This document shows positions 1-6,489 of a stretch of 12,829 nucleotides of DNA, in pieces. The stretch is from the NCBI GenBank assembly GCA_019419645.1, contig DXZN01000032.1:1-12829 (forward strand), in the 5' to 3' direction. The position numbers and the translations under genes are program-made. Under the pieces are notes generated by a model, which was given only the letters and a program-made list of their open reading frames with translations, was not told the origin of the DNA and did not search any database. This DNA comes from Collinsella sp. (GTDB lineage: Bacteria; Actinomycetota; Coriobacteriia; Coriobacteriales; Coriobacteriaceae). Each line of letters begins with the position of its first letter. The stretch's first letter is position 1.

Positions 1-17
1 ATGCGAACCTCCAGTCC

Positions 18-34
18 GGACCGCCCCGCGGTCC
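18..34. terminator. GC-rich hairpin, possible terminator remnant
   Basis: GGACCGC (18-24) and GCGGTCC (28-34) form a perfect 7-bp stem with a CCC loop. On the plus strand it is followed by AACTTTCTG, only weakly U-rich. It could end a gene lying left of the window or be part of the repeat-rich intergenic stretch. No gene in the window clearly needs it, since the DUF4867 stop is 160 bp away. Confidence 0.35.
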
Positions 35-54
35 AACTTTCTGTCCGCACCCCC

Positions 55-184
55 ATCTGTAACAGTTAGGCAACCAAAACCGGGCCTGGTGTTACAGATC
101 GAGATTTTCGGGCGGCCCCCTGCAGTTTGTCTAAATCTGTAACAGGTAGAGACAATTTAGCCCGCTAGATGTTACAGATCGAGA
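55..184. repeat. Tandem pair of inverted-repeat units, 80-bp period
   Basis: Two units share the same outer arms: ATCTGTAACA at 55-64 and 135-144, and TGTTACAGATCGAGA at 90-104 and 170-184. Within each unit the arms are complementary over 10 bp and enclose exactly 25 nt of dissimilar sequence (65-89 and 145-169). Unit starts are exactly 80 bp apart. No ORF or tRNA/rRNA-like feature covers this segment. The pattern of conserved stem and variable loop suggests a dispersed REP-like element or a repeated binding site. It is not a CRISPR array, because the repeated part is the stem pair and there are only two copies. Confidence 0.75.
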
Positions 185-193
185 CAGAAGATT

Positions 194-838
194 CTAGTCG
201 CAGGTGATGTCGAGGTTCTTGCCGGTGAGGCCTACGTAGCCGCCCTCGGCAGCTTTGGGGCTGTCAGCATGGCAGAGAACCCACTTGTCGGCCTTCCAAT
301 AGCAGTAGCTGTCACCGGCAGCAGGCATGTCGGTTGCGGCCTCGGGACGCGGACCGTTGGTGCCGGCGGGCAGCGCCACCATCACCTGGAAGCCGCCGTC
401 GTCGACCATGCACGGCGTGTAGTGAAGCGTGGTGTTGAAAACCTCAACGACCTTGCCCGCCGGCACGCGGAACGCCTTGACGCACGCGGTGTCGAGCCCG
501 CCGTCCTCAATCTCCCAGCGATGCGCCACGAGCAGGATAAAGTCGCGCGCGCCCAGGTTGAACTCACTCGCGCGGTGATACTCCAGACAGTTGAGTCGTG
601 TATTGTGGCCGTTGCACCAACCCAGCTGGAAGGGACGGCCGCCAAACATGAGAAAGCCCAGCTTATCGGCATCCTTGACGCCCTCGAGCTCCGGCGCACT
701 TGCTACGTACTTGCTGCCCTCGGGAATGGGCGTGGCAGAAAGCGCCTCGAGCACGGGCGACGTGAGCTCGGACGGAACGTTATCCCAAACGTTGCCATAG
801 GACTTGAACTCGGAATCCTCGACAGAATAGATATGCAT
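194..838 (-). CDS. DUF4867 family protein
   Basis: The 214-aa product begins MHIYSVEDSEF and matches the DUF4867 family as I know it, in length and in the internal blocks GWCNGHN (about residues 73-79), LEYHRASEFN and TLHYTPC. Conserved His, Glu and Tyr residues in GHN, EYHR and LHY resemble a cupin-like metal site, but no activity has been established for the family that I can name. The start at 838 is preferred over an upstream ATG at 940: CAGGAG lies 6 nt before it, and family similarity begins there. The 940 start would also add 34 residues of non-family sequence running into the luxS terminator region. The gene is monocistronic, being separated from luxS by a terminator. Family members often sit with sugar-metabolism genes; here the neighbours do not settle its role. 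Confidence 0.85.
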   Translation of the reverse strand: MHIYSVEDSEFKSYGNVWDNVPSELTSPVLEALSATPIPEGSKYVASAPELEGVKDADKLGFLMFGGRPFQLGWCNGHNTRLNCLEYHRASEFNLGARDFILLVAHRWEIEDGGLDTACVKAFRVPAGKVVEVFNTTLHYTPCMVDDGGFQVMVALPAGTNGPRPEAATDMPAAGDSYCYWKADKWVLCHADSPKAAEGGYVGLTGKNLDITCD

Positions 839-869
839 GTTCGCTCCTGTTCGTTTATGTGACAGTATG

Positions 870-886
870 AACATTCTAGAACAAAC
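870..886 (-). promoter_or_regulatory. GTTC direct repeat upstream of the DUF4867 gene
   Basis: Read on the minus strand this holds GTTCTAGAATGTTC, that is GTTC repeated at a 10-bp step around the palindrome TTCTAGAA. It lies about 35-50 bp before the start codon, where a regulator would overlap a promoter. A CATAAA at 860-855 is the best -10-like hexamer, but no good -35 sits at normal spacing. Tentative. Confidence 0.3.
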
Positions 887-920
887 ATGAGCGATTTTGA
901 ACGCTCGTCCCGACCACTCA

Positions 921-953
921 ACAAAAAGGCGCCCCCGCATAAGCGAAGGCGCC
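921..953 (-). terminator. Intrinsic terminator of luxS
   Basis: On the minus strand GGCGCCTTCGC (953-943) pairs with GCGGGGGCGCC (938-928) around a UUAU loop, with two U-G wobbles, and is followed directly by UUUUUGU. It lies about 30 nt after the luxS stop. It separates luxS from the DUF4867 gene. Confidence 0.85.
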
Positions 954-982
954 CAATGCGCACGTTTTAGGCGATAAAGCCC

Positions 983-1471
983 TTACGCCTGCTGATAATG
1001 CAGGTGTTTCTCGTCGATATCGGCCAGATCGCGGTCGAGGTAGCGGCGCGCGAGCCAGTTAGCCATGGGAAGGTTCTGGTCCAGGTAGTTGCCGCACTCC
1101 TCGGGAGCGGCACCGGGGACATCGCCCTCGAAGTCGGCGACAAACTCAAACAGCTCGCGCACGAGCGGCAAGATCTCCTCGCTCGTCAGCTCACCAAAAA
1201 CGACGAGGTAAAAGCCCGTGCGGCAGCCCATGGGGCCAAAGTAGACAATGCGGCTCGACCACTCGGCATGGTTGCGAAGGAACGTCGCACCCAGGTGCTC
1301 GATGGTGTGGCACTCGGCCGTGTTCATGACCGGCTCCTTGTTGGGCGTGGTCAGGCGCAGATCAAAGGTGGTGACGGCAGCACCGGTCGCCGGATCGCGG
1401 TCGGTGCGGCTCACATAAACGCCGGGCTCAAGCAGCAGATGATCAACGGAAAAGCTGGCGATGCGCTCCAT
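983..1471 (-). CDS. luxS: S-ribosylhomocysteine lyase LuxS
   Basis: LuxS cleaves S-ribosylhomocysteine to homocysteine and 4,5-dihydroxy-2,3-pentanedione, the precursor of autoinducer-2, in the activated methyl cycle of the cytosol. The 162-aa length is typical. The metal-binding HxxEH motif is present as H55-T-I-E58-H59, the third ligand is C126 in EECGNYLDQNLP, and the catalytic cysteine is C83 in FGPMGCRTGFY. All key residues are intact, so the enzyme should be active. GAGAGG precedes the ATG at suitable spacing. The gene lies about 100 bp downstream of a ribonucleoside hydrolase in the same orientation but has its own candidate promoter and a strong terminator, so it is probably expressed separately. 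The nucleosidase that supplies its substrate (Pfs/MTAN) is not in the window. Confidence 0.97.
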   Translation of the reverse strand: MERIASFSVDHLLLEPGVYVSRTDRDPATGAAVTTFDLRLTTPNKEPVMNTAECHTIEHLGATFLRNHAEWSSRIVYFGPMGCRTGFYLVVFGELTSEEILPLVRELFEFVADFEGDVPGAAPEECGNYLDQNLPMANWLARRYLDRDLADIDEKHLHYQQA

Positions 1472-1502
1472 GGCAGATCCTCTCGATAGTCAAATTGGAA
1501 CA

Positions 1503-1557
1503 GGGCTCTTTTAGCTGGTTCGAATGGTCGCACCAATCATACCAGTCAAAAAAGCCC
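1503..1557. promoter_or_regulatory. 55-bp quasi-palindrome upstream of luxS
   Basis: The segment is symmetric about position 1530. The outer arms GGGCTCTTTTAGCTGGT (1503-1519) and ACCAGTCAAAAAAGCCC (1541-1557) pair at 14 of 17 positions, and the inner TGGT-CGC-ACCA shares the same centre. On the minus strand it holds an extended -10, TGGTATGAT (1544-1536), with a weak TTGGAT (1564-1559) at 17-bp spacing. That makes it a candidate luxS promoter with a large dyad operator. It could also be the 3' hairpin of the upstream operon, but no U-run follows it in the minus direction. Confidence 0.55.
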
Positions 1558-1573
1558 CATCCAAAAAGACAAC

Positions 1574-2548
1574 TTAGCCAAGGACACGGGCCATGCGCGT
1601 CTTGAACTCGGACAGGAAGCGCGGGGCGTCAACAGTCAGCGCCACGAGTGCGCTCTTGTCGGGGTCGGCCACACGGCGCTCATCGCAGATGGTGCGGCCG
1701 CGATACTCGCCGAGCAGGTCGACGCGCAGGTTACAGCCGAGCGCGCCCACGAGCGTGGGGTCAATCGCCACGGCGACGGCAAGCGGATCGTGCAGCGCGC
1801 AGCCACCAAGGTAGGGGGCGTTCATCTCGTACGAGCCAATATAGTGCTCCACCATGCTCGCAAATGCGCAGCCCGCCATGGTGCCCGAGCCCGTCCAGCC
1901 GGCAATGTCGCGGCGCGTAAGCACCACGCGATGCGTCACGTCCAGGCCCACCATGGTGAGCTTGCGGCCCGAACGCAGCACGGCGTCGGCCGCCTCGGGA
2001 TCACTTGCCATGTTGGCCTCGGCGCCCGCGCTCACGTTGCCGGGCACGGTCAGGGCGCCGCCCATAACCACCACGCGGCCGATAGACATCACCGCTGCCG
2101 CATCGCGCTCCAGGGCAAGCGCCAGGTTGGAGAGCGGGCCGGTCGCTACGTAGACCAGATCGGGACCATAGGTGCGCGCGGCATCGATCAGATAATCGAC
2201 CGCAGCGTTACCGTCGGCAGACGTCGCCCCCACCGGCTCGTAGGGCGACGCCGGCACGCTCGCGCCGCCGATGCCGTTCTTGCCGTGAATGAGCGCGGTG
2301 GACGCCGGCGGCGTATAGGGCTCAGTCGCCTGCAGAGGACGGTCGGCACCCAGGTACACCGGCACCTCGGGCCGACCCAACAGGTCGAGCACCGCCAAGC
2401 AGTTATGCGCCGACTGGTCGACGCGCACGTTGCCAAAGCACGTGGTAATGCCCACGAGCTCGACCTCGGGGCTCGCGATGGCATAGGCAAGCGCCATCGC
2501 ATCGTCCACGCCCATATCCAGATCAAGGATCAGCTTCTTAATTGCCAT
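1574..2548 (-). CDS. Ribonucleoside hydrolase (inosine-uridine nucleoside N-ribohydrolase family)
   Basis: The 324-aa product hydrolyses the N-glycosidic bond of ribonucleosides to free base and ribose. The N-terminal calcium-binding signature of the family is visible as D9-L-D11-M-G-V-D15-D16. The YVATGPLSNLALAL block, the GGAL...GNVSAGAEANMASDPEAA substrate block and the C-terminal H253-D254-P-L-A (acid/base His and calcium Asp) are also present. The length fits the IunH/RihA/B/C class; which bases are preferred cannot be read from sequence. The ATG lies 4 bp after the ribokinase TAG, and its GGAG ribosome site sits inside the end of the ribokinase gene, so the two are co-transcribed and probably translationally coupled. 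The ribose released here is the substrate of that kinase, which supports a nucleoside-salvage operon. Confidence 0.93.
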   Translation of the reverse strand: MAIKKLILDLDMGVDDAMALAYAIASPEVELVGITTCFGNVRVDQSAHNCLAVLDLLGRPEVPVYLGADRPLQATEPYTPPASTALIHGKNGIGGASVPASPYEPVGATSADGNAAVDYLIDAARTYGPDLVYVATGPLSNLALALERDAAAVMSIGRVVVMGGALTVPGNVSAGAEANMASDPEAADAVLRSGRKLTMVGLDVTHRVVLTRRDIAGWTGSGTMAGCAFASMVEHYIGSYEMNAPYLGGCALHDPLAVAVAIDPTLVGALGCNLRVDLLGEYRGRTICDERRVADPDKSALVALTVDAPRFLSEFKTRMARVLG

Positions 2549-2552
2549 TGTT

Positions 2553-3548
2553 CTACTCCGCTTCTCCGTCTTGTACCAAATCGTCTAAATCAAACACGCG
2601 CTCAACTTCGGCACGCGTGGGAATCGACTGCTGTGCGCCCAGGCGCGACACCGTCACCGCCGAGGCGCGTGCGCCCGCCGCCATGCACTCAAAGAGCGGC
2701 AGGCCCTCCAGACGAGCTGCAGCAAGCGCACCGATAAATGTATCGCCCGCGGCCGTCGTATCGACCACCGCACTCGAAAGCGCCGGCATGCGCAGCAGCT
2801 CACCGTCATCGCCAAGCGTAACCGACCCGGCGCCGCCCAACGTGATGACCGCAGCTCCGGCACCCTTGGCGAGCAGGGCATTGAGCGCCGCGACGCAGCT
2901 CGCATCATCCGCGGGCAAGATGCCCGTCAGCACCTGGCACTCAGTCTCGTTGGGGCAGACCAGGTCGACTGCAGACCAGACATCCGCAGGCAACTCACAG
3001 GCAGGCGCTGGATTAAAGACCGTATAGAACCCCAGCTCGTGAGCGCAAACAAGCGCCTCGGCAGTCGCCGCAAGGTCACATTCGCCCTGGGCGATAAAGA
3101 CGCTTCCGGCAGCCGGGGCAATCTCGCTGGCGTCGCCGTCGAGCTCATCGGCCACCAGACGTCTCAGCGCGCGGGCAACGTCCTCGCCCGCAAGCGCATG
3201 ATTGGCGCCCGGCGACAGCACGATGCGGTTGTCGCCCTCACAGCGAATGATGGTCGCCGTTCCCGTCTCCACATCATCGCGACGCGCCACAAAGTCACAG
3301 TCCACGCCAGCATCTTGGAGCCCCGCCACGAGCGACGTGCCAAACGCATCGCGCCCGACCGCGCCGATCATGCACGTGCGCGCGCCCATGTGCGCAGCTG
3401 TCACGGCCTGGTTGGCGCCCTTGCCGCCGGCATTGCCGATAAATCCGCTGCCGCCGACGGTCTCGCCCGCACGCGGCATGCGCTCGCACGCCACCGAAAG
3501 GTCCATGTTCATGCTGCCGAACACCGCAACGATGCCGCAATCTGCCAT
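2553..3548 (-). CDS. rbsK: Ribokinase (PfkB family)
   Basis: The 331-aa protein phosphorylates D-ribose at O5 with ATP, feeding the pentose phosphate pathway. The PfkB N-terminal substrate block FGSMNMDL (10-17) and the GNAGGKGANQAV signature (38-49) are present. So are FNPAP and CPNETE, and the C-terminal anion-hole and catalytic motif DTTAAGDTFIGA with catalytic base D269. AGGAGG lies 6 nt before the ATG. It is the first gene of a two-gene operon with the ribonucleoside hydrolase, so the likely source of ribose is nucleoside breakdown rather than a ribose transporter, none of which is seen here. Ribokinase is favoured over other PfkB sugar kinases by the intact GGKGANQA and MNMDL blocks and by the partner gene. 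Confidence 0.92.
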   Translation of the reverse strand: MADCGIVAVFGSMNMDLSVACERMPRAGETVGGSGFIGNAGGKGANQAVTAAHMGARTCMIGAVGRDAFGTSLVAGLQDAGVDCDFVARRDDVETGTATIIRCEGDNRIVLSPGANHALAGEDVARALRRLVADELDGDASEIAPAAGSVFIAQGECDLAATAEALVCAHELGFYTVFNPAPACELPADVWSAVDLVCPNETECQVLTGILPADDASCVAALNALLAKGAGAAVITLGGAGSVTLGDDGELLRMPALSSAVVDTTAAGDTFIGALAAARLEGLPLFECMAAGARASAVTVSRLGAQQSIPTRAEVERVFDLDDLVQDGEAE

Positions 3549-3611
3549 GGAAACCTCCTCGTCCGCGGGCTCTGCGCCCGCTGTTGGCCGTCAATCGTGC
3601 GCTCTCGCGCC

Positions 3612-3641
3612 TCTATAACTTTAGTTCACTTTGATGTGAAC
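3612..3641 (-). promoter_or_regulatory. Promoter and palindromic operator of the ribokinase operon
   Basis: On the minus strand TTCACA (3640-3635) and TATAGA (3617-3612) are separated by 17 bp, a good sigma-70-like promoter. The palindrome GTTCAC-N6-GTGAAC (3624-3641) covers the -35 and part of the spacer, as a repressor operator would. Transcription would start about 55 nt before the rbsK start. The regulator gene is not in the window. Confidence 0.6.
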
Positions 3642-3689
3642 GCGCGCTTGAGCTTGCACCGGCAGCAAGCATTCACAGGAGCAGGCGGC

Positions 3690-3695
3690 TACAAT
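3690..3695 (+). promoter_or_regulatory. Candidate -10 of the acyltransferase gene
   Basis: TACAAT lies 39 bp before the start codon. No convincing -35 is present at 16-18 bp, so this would be an activator-dependent or weak promoter. It is divergent from the rbsK promoter within the same 186-bp intergenic space (3549-3734). Confidence 0.35.
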
Positions 3696-3734
3696 GAAGG
3701 CGTGCTGATTATTCTCGTCATTGGATGAAGTTTT

Positions 3735-5942
3735 ATGGAACAATTCCCGCGATCGAGCTCACGCCACGCGAGCGATCAACGAGCGCCGCACGAACGTTCG
3801 CGCGCTAACCGACAAGCCACCGAGCCGCGCCGCGCCGCAGACTCTCATCGCGTGCCCGCCAACAAGGGTGACCGCACCAACAGCGCCGCAAAAGAACAGG
3901 CGCCCACGCGCCCCAAATCTCGCTATATCCCCGCCCTCGACGGCCTGCGCACGCTTGCCGTCGTCGCAGTGGTGCTCTATCACCTCAACCTCACGTGGGC
4001 TCAGGGCGGCCTGCTCGGCGTCACGATCTTCTTTGTGCTTTCGGGCTATCTGATCACGCGCTTGCTGCTCAACGAAGTCGCTAAGACCGGCCGCATCGAC
4101 CTCAAGAGCTTCTGGATTCGCCGCATCCGTCGCCTGGTCCCCGCCGTGGTAACGGTAGTGTTCGTGACCTGCGCGCTGTGCACCATCTTTAACCACGTGA
4201 TGCTCACCAAGATGCGCCCCGACATCCTGCCGTCGCTGTTGTTCTTCAACAACTGGTGGCAGATTGCCCAAAACGTCTCGTACTTCAATGCTCTGGGCGA
4301 CCCCTCGCCGCTCACGCACTTTTGGTCGCTTGCCATCGAGGAACAGTTCTACCTGATTTGGCCGCCACTGCTGTTTGCCATGGTATCCATGCATGTGAGC
4401 AAGCCCAACACGCGCCGCGTGGTTCTGGGCCTTGCCGCGGCATCCGCCCTCGCAATGATGGTGCTTTACAACCCTGCCGCCGACCCCAGCCGCGTGTACT
4501 ACGGCACCGACACCCGCGTGTTCTCGCTGCTGCTGGGTGCCTGGATGGCCTTTATCCCCGATCGCGACCTGGCGCCGGTGCGTCTCGCTCATCGTTTGGG
4601 ACTCAATCGCCTGGCTGGCGCCGCCAAGCATGGCAAGAACGCCGAGGACAAGCCTGGCAAGAACGCCGACGAATCAGCCGATACCACCCCGGCACAGCCG
4701 AGCGCCCTCGTGCGCTTTTGGTCCTCGCCCGCATCCATCGATGTGTTGGGCGTCGTGGGTCTGGTTGGCCTTGCCGCCATGGTCGCGCTCACCAACGGCT
4801 ACACCGCGTTTCAGTATCGCGGCGGCACGCTGTTATGCTCCATCCTCACGCTCATGGTCATCGCGGCCTGCGTGCAGCCCCAGGGAATGGTTGCCCGCGC
4901 GCTGTCCGTCGAGCCGCTCGTGTGGGTTGGCAAGCGCTCGTACAGTATCTATCTGTGGCACTATCCGCTGCTGCTGCTTATGAACCCGGTCGCCAACATC
5001 AGCGATACGCTCTGGTGGCAGTACATCTTACAGGTACTTGTGGTGGTCGCCGTAGCCGAGTGCTCCTATCGCTTTATCGAAACGCCGTTTAGGAAGGGCG
5101 CCTTCGGCCGCACTGTCGCCGAATTCCGCGATGGCACCACCACGCCCGCCAACTGGGCACGCGCGCACGTCCCTGTCTGCGCAGCCTGCACTGTCGTGTT
5201 GGTCGTTGCACTGGGCGGCCTGATCTTTGTGCCCGAAACGTCTGCACTGAGCGGCGAGGGCGCAGAAGTTCTGAACAAGGAAGCCAAAAACACCGCGCCC
5301 ACCGACCAGCAGGCGGCCGACGACACCGACAAGGACAACGACGGCTTCCCCGATGGCTCCTACGACCTGCTGATGATCGGTGACTCCGTGTCGCTGCGCG
5401 CCGTTGATTCCTTTGACGGTGTGTTCCCGCACAGTCATATCGATGCCGAAAAGGGCCGCCAGTTTGATGCGGGCCGCGCGACATTTGAGGGCTATATCCA
5501 GCAGAACCTTGCCGGCAAGATCGTGGTCTTTGCCCTGGGCACCAACGGTTTGGTAACGGACGCCCAGGTCGACGCGATCATGGCCGACGCCGGCGAGCAG
5601 CGTATTGTCGTATTTGTAAACACGCGTAGCCCGCAGCCGTGGGTCGGGTCCACGAACCAGGCCATCGCCAACGCTGCCACGCGCTACAAGAATGTACGCG
5701 TTATCGACTGGTACGGATATAGTGCCAACCGCAATGATCTGTTCGATGGCGATGGCACGCACCTCTCGAACGCGGGTGTGACCGAGTACCTTAAGCTCAT
5801 CCACGATGCCGTCAAGAAGGACCTGCCCGTGCATCCCGAGGATCACGTTAACGATCCGCAGCCGGCGGCTGTCAAATCCGCTGCCGATGCACTCGTCAGC
5901 GCCCTCGCCTACAAACCGCACAAGCTAGGCACCGACAAGTAA
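3735..5942 (+). CDS. Acyltransferase-3 / SGNH O-acyltransferase, OatA-like
   Basis: The 735-aa membrane protein probably moves acetyl groups across the membrane and attaches them to peptidoglycan or a surface polysaccharide. A basic, disordered cytoplasmic tail (1-62) precedes the acyltransferase-3 domain (about 63-490). That domain shows ALDGLRTLAVVAVVLYH with H83, the RRIRRLVP block (129-136) and HFWSLAIEEQFYLIWP (195-210), and has about ten hydrophobic segments. A low-complexity loop with a GKNAEDKP/GKNADES repeat lies near 300-315. A last membrane segment near 485-505 leads to an extracytoplasmic SGNH domain with G549-D550-S551, an ALGTNG block (N604) and D673-G-T-H676, so the nucleophile, oxyanion Asn and Asp/His pair look intact. 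A DTDKDNDG acidic loop sits just before it. The start follows a weak GGATGAAG site; the true start could lie further in, because the first 60 residues are not family-conserved. The acceptor is unknown. Confidence 0.88.
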   Translation: MEQFPRSSSRHASDQRAPHERSRANRQATEPRRAADSHRVPANKGDRTNSAAKEQAPTRPKSRYIPALDGLRTLAVVAVVLYHLNLTWAQGGLLGVTIFFVLSGYLITRLLLNEVAKTGRIDLKSFWIRRIRRLVPAVVTVVFVTCALCTIFNHVMLTKMRPDILPSLLFFNNWWQIAQNVSYFNALGDPSPLTHFWSLAIEEQFYLIWPPLLFAMVSMHVSKPNTRRVVLGLAAASALAMMVLYNPAADPSRVYYGTDTRVFSLLLGAWMAFIPDRDLAPVRLAHRLGLNRLAGAAKHGKNAEDKPGKNADESADTTPAQPSALVRFWSSPASIDVLGVVGLVGLAAMVALTNGYTAFQYRGGTLLCSILTLMVIAACVQPQGMVARALSVEPLVWVGKRSYSIYLWHYPLLLLMNPVANISDTLWWQYILQVLVVVAVAECSYRFIETPFRKGAFGRTVAEFRDGTTTPANWARAHVPVCAACTVVLVVALGGLIFVPETSALSGEGAEVLNKEAKNTAPTDQQAADDTDKDNDGFPDGSYDLLMIGDSVSLRAVDSFDGVFPHSHIDAEKGRQFDAGRATFEGYIQQNLAGKIVVFALGTNGLVTDAQVDAIMADAGEQRIVVFVNTRSPQPWVGSTNQAIANAATRYKNVRVIDWYGYSANRNDLFDGDGTHLSNAGVTEYLKLIHDAVKKDLPVHPEDHVNDPQPAAVKSAADALVSALAYKPHKLGTDK

Positions 5943-5966
5943 CGCGCAGCCAAATCTGCTTGCACA

Positions 5967-6004
5967 CGGAGGGGGGCGTCGGCCACAACCGACGTCCCCC
6001 TCCG
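5967..6004 (+). terminator. Strong hairpin after the acyltransferase gene
   Basis: CGGAGGGGGGCGTCGG (5967-5982) pairs with CCGACGTCCCCCTCCG (5989-6004) over 16 bp with one G-U wobble and a CCACAA loop, 25 bp after the stop. No U-run follows, so it may act with Rho or as an mRNA end stabiliser rather than as a classic intrinsic terminator. Confidence 0.6.
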
Positions 6005-6011
6005 GCAGTTA

Positions 6012-6049
6012 AGGACGGTCCTTATGTGCCGGCACTTAGGGACACTCCT
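6012..6049. repeat. REP-like imperfect palindrome
   Basis: The core GTGCCGGCAC (6026-6035) is a perfect 10-bp palindrome. The flanks GGACGGTCCTTA and TTAGGGACACTCC continue the dyad out to 6012-6049, with 15 of 19 positions paired. TAAGGAC-G-GTCCTTA (6010-6024) is a second, overlapping small hairpin. This layout is typical of intergenic REP/BIME elements. Confidence 0.5.
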
Positions 6050-6180
6050 GACACAGCTGATGAATGCCCTCCCCGCGGTCGAATTCTGAGTTCCCCGCCA
6101 CCCCGAGCGCTGTTTGGAAGCCCCGCGCCCGCAGCAAACACCCCCAGATTGCTCTTTTCGAGCCGGCCCCAAAGGGCTAT

Positions 6181-6405
6181 GGGCAAAAATGCCAAATATG
6201 AGTACTGATACCATTTTAGTAGCAGGCAAAATGCCCAAAATGGCTCCCTCTCGGCCACCACGCCCCTTTGGACCGGCAGCAATAGCGGGTTTGGAACTTG
6301 ACAGGATTAAAATTAATAAACAGATACCTTGTTTATGTTCATTAATTTCTTCGTCTTAATTGTCACATGAGTAGCAGCAGTACTCATATTTGGCATTTTC
6401 TGCCC
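6181..6405. repeat. MITE-like segment with 27/28-bp inverted ends
   Basis: The left end (6181-6207, starting GGGCAAAAATGCC and ending GAGTACTG) is the reverse complement of the right end (6378-6405, starting CAGTACTCATATTTGG) apart from a one-base indel. The 170 bp between them contain no ORF. Part of this interior is markedly AT-rich (6300-6360) and includes a TTGACA at 6298-6303 and an ATAAACA/TGTTTAT hairpin (6316-6336). A partial third copy of the end motif lies at about 6223-6243. No convincing target-site duplication is visible, so mobility is inferred only. Confidence 0.55.
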
Positions 6406-6418
6406 ACACGTATATAAC
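6390..6418 (+). promoter_or_regulatory. Orphan sigma-70-like promoter in the right inverted repeat
   Basis: TTGGCA (6390-6395), 17 bp and TATAAC (6413-6418) each match the consensus at 5 of 6 positions. It points right, into the terminator and 3' end of the convergent nramp gene, where there is no plus-strand gene. It could give a short or antisense RNA, or be a chance match. Confidence 0.4.
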
Positions 6419-6436
6419 CAACCCCCTACTACAGGC

Positions 6437-6472
6437 AAAAAACAGGCCGCAGCCCATGGCGGCGACCTGTTT
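6437..6472 (-). terminator. Intrinsic terminator of the mgtE-like/nramp operon
   Basis: On the minus strand AAACAGGTCGC pairs with GCGGCCTGTTT with one U-G wobble. The loop holds a further GCC-ATG-GGC pairing, and the last U residues of the stem extend into a run of six U. It lies about 18 nt after the nramp stop codon. Confidence 0.9.
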
Positions 6473-6489
6473 AGAGTCCAAAAGAGGCG

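Noticed and set aside
55..184. CRISPR array
   Set aside because: Only two units, and the conserved parts are two separated arms rather than one direct repeat with unique spacers; no cas genes are nearby.
839..940. Longer DUF4867 protein starting at 940
   Set aside because: Family similarity starts at the ATG of 838, which has its own strong ribosome site, and the extra codons run toward the luxS terminator.
6298..6327. Promoter from the perfect TTGACA at 6298
   Set aside because: No acceptable -10 lies 16-18 bp downstream and no gene follows on the plus strand.
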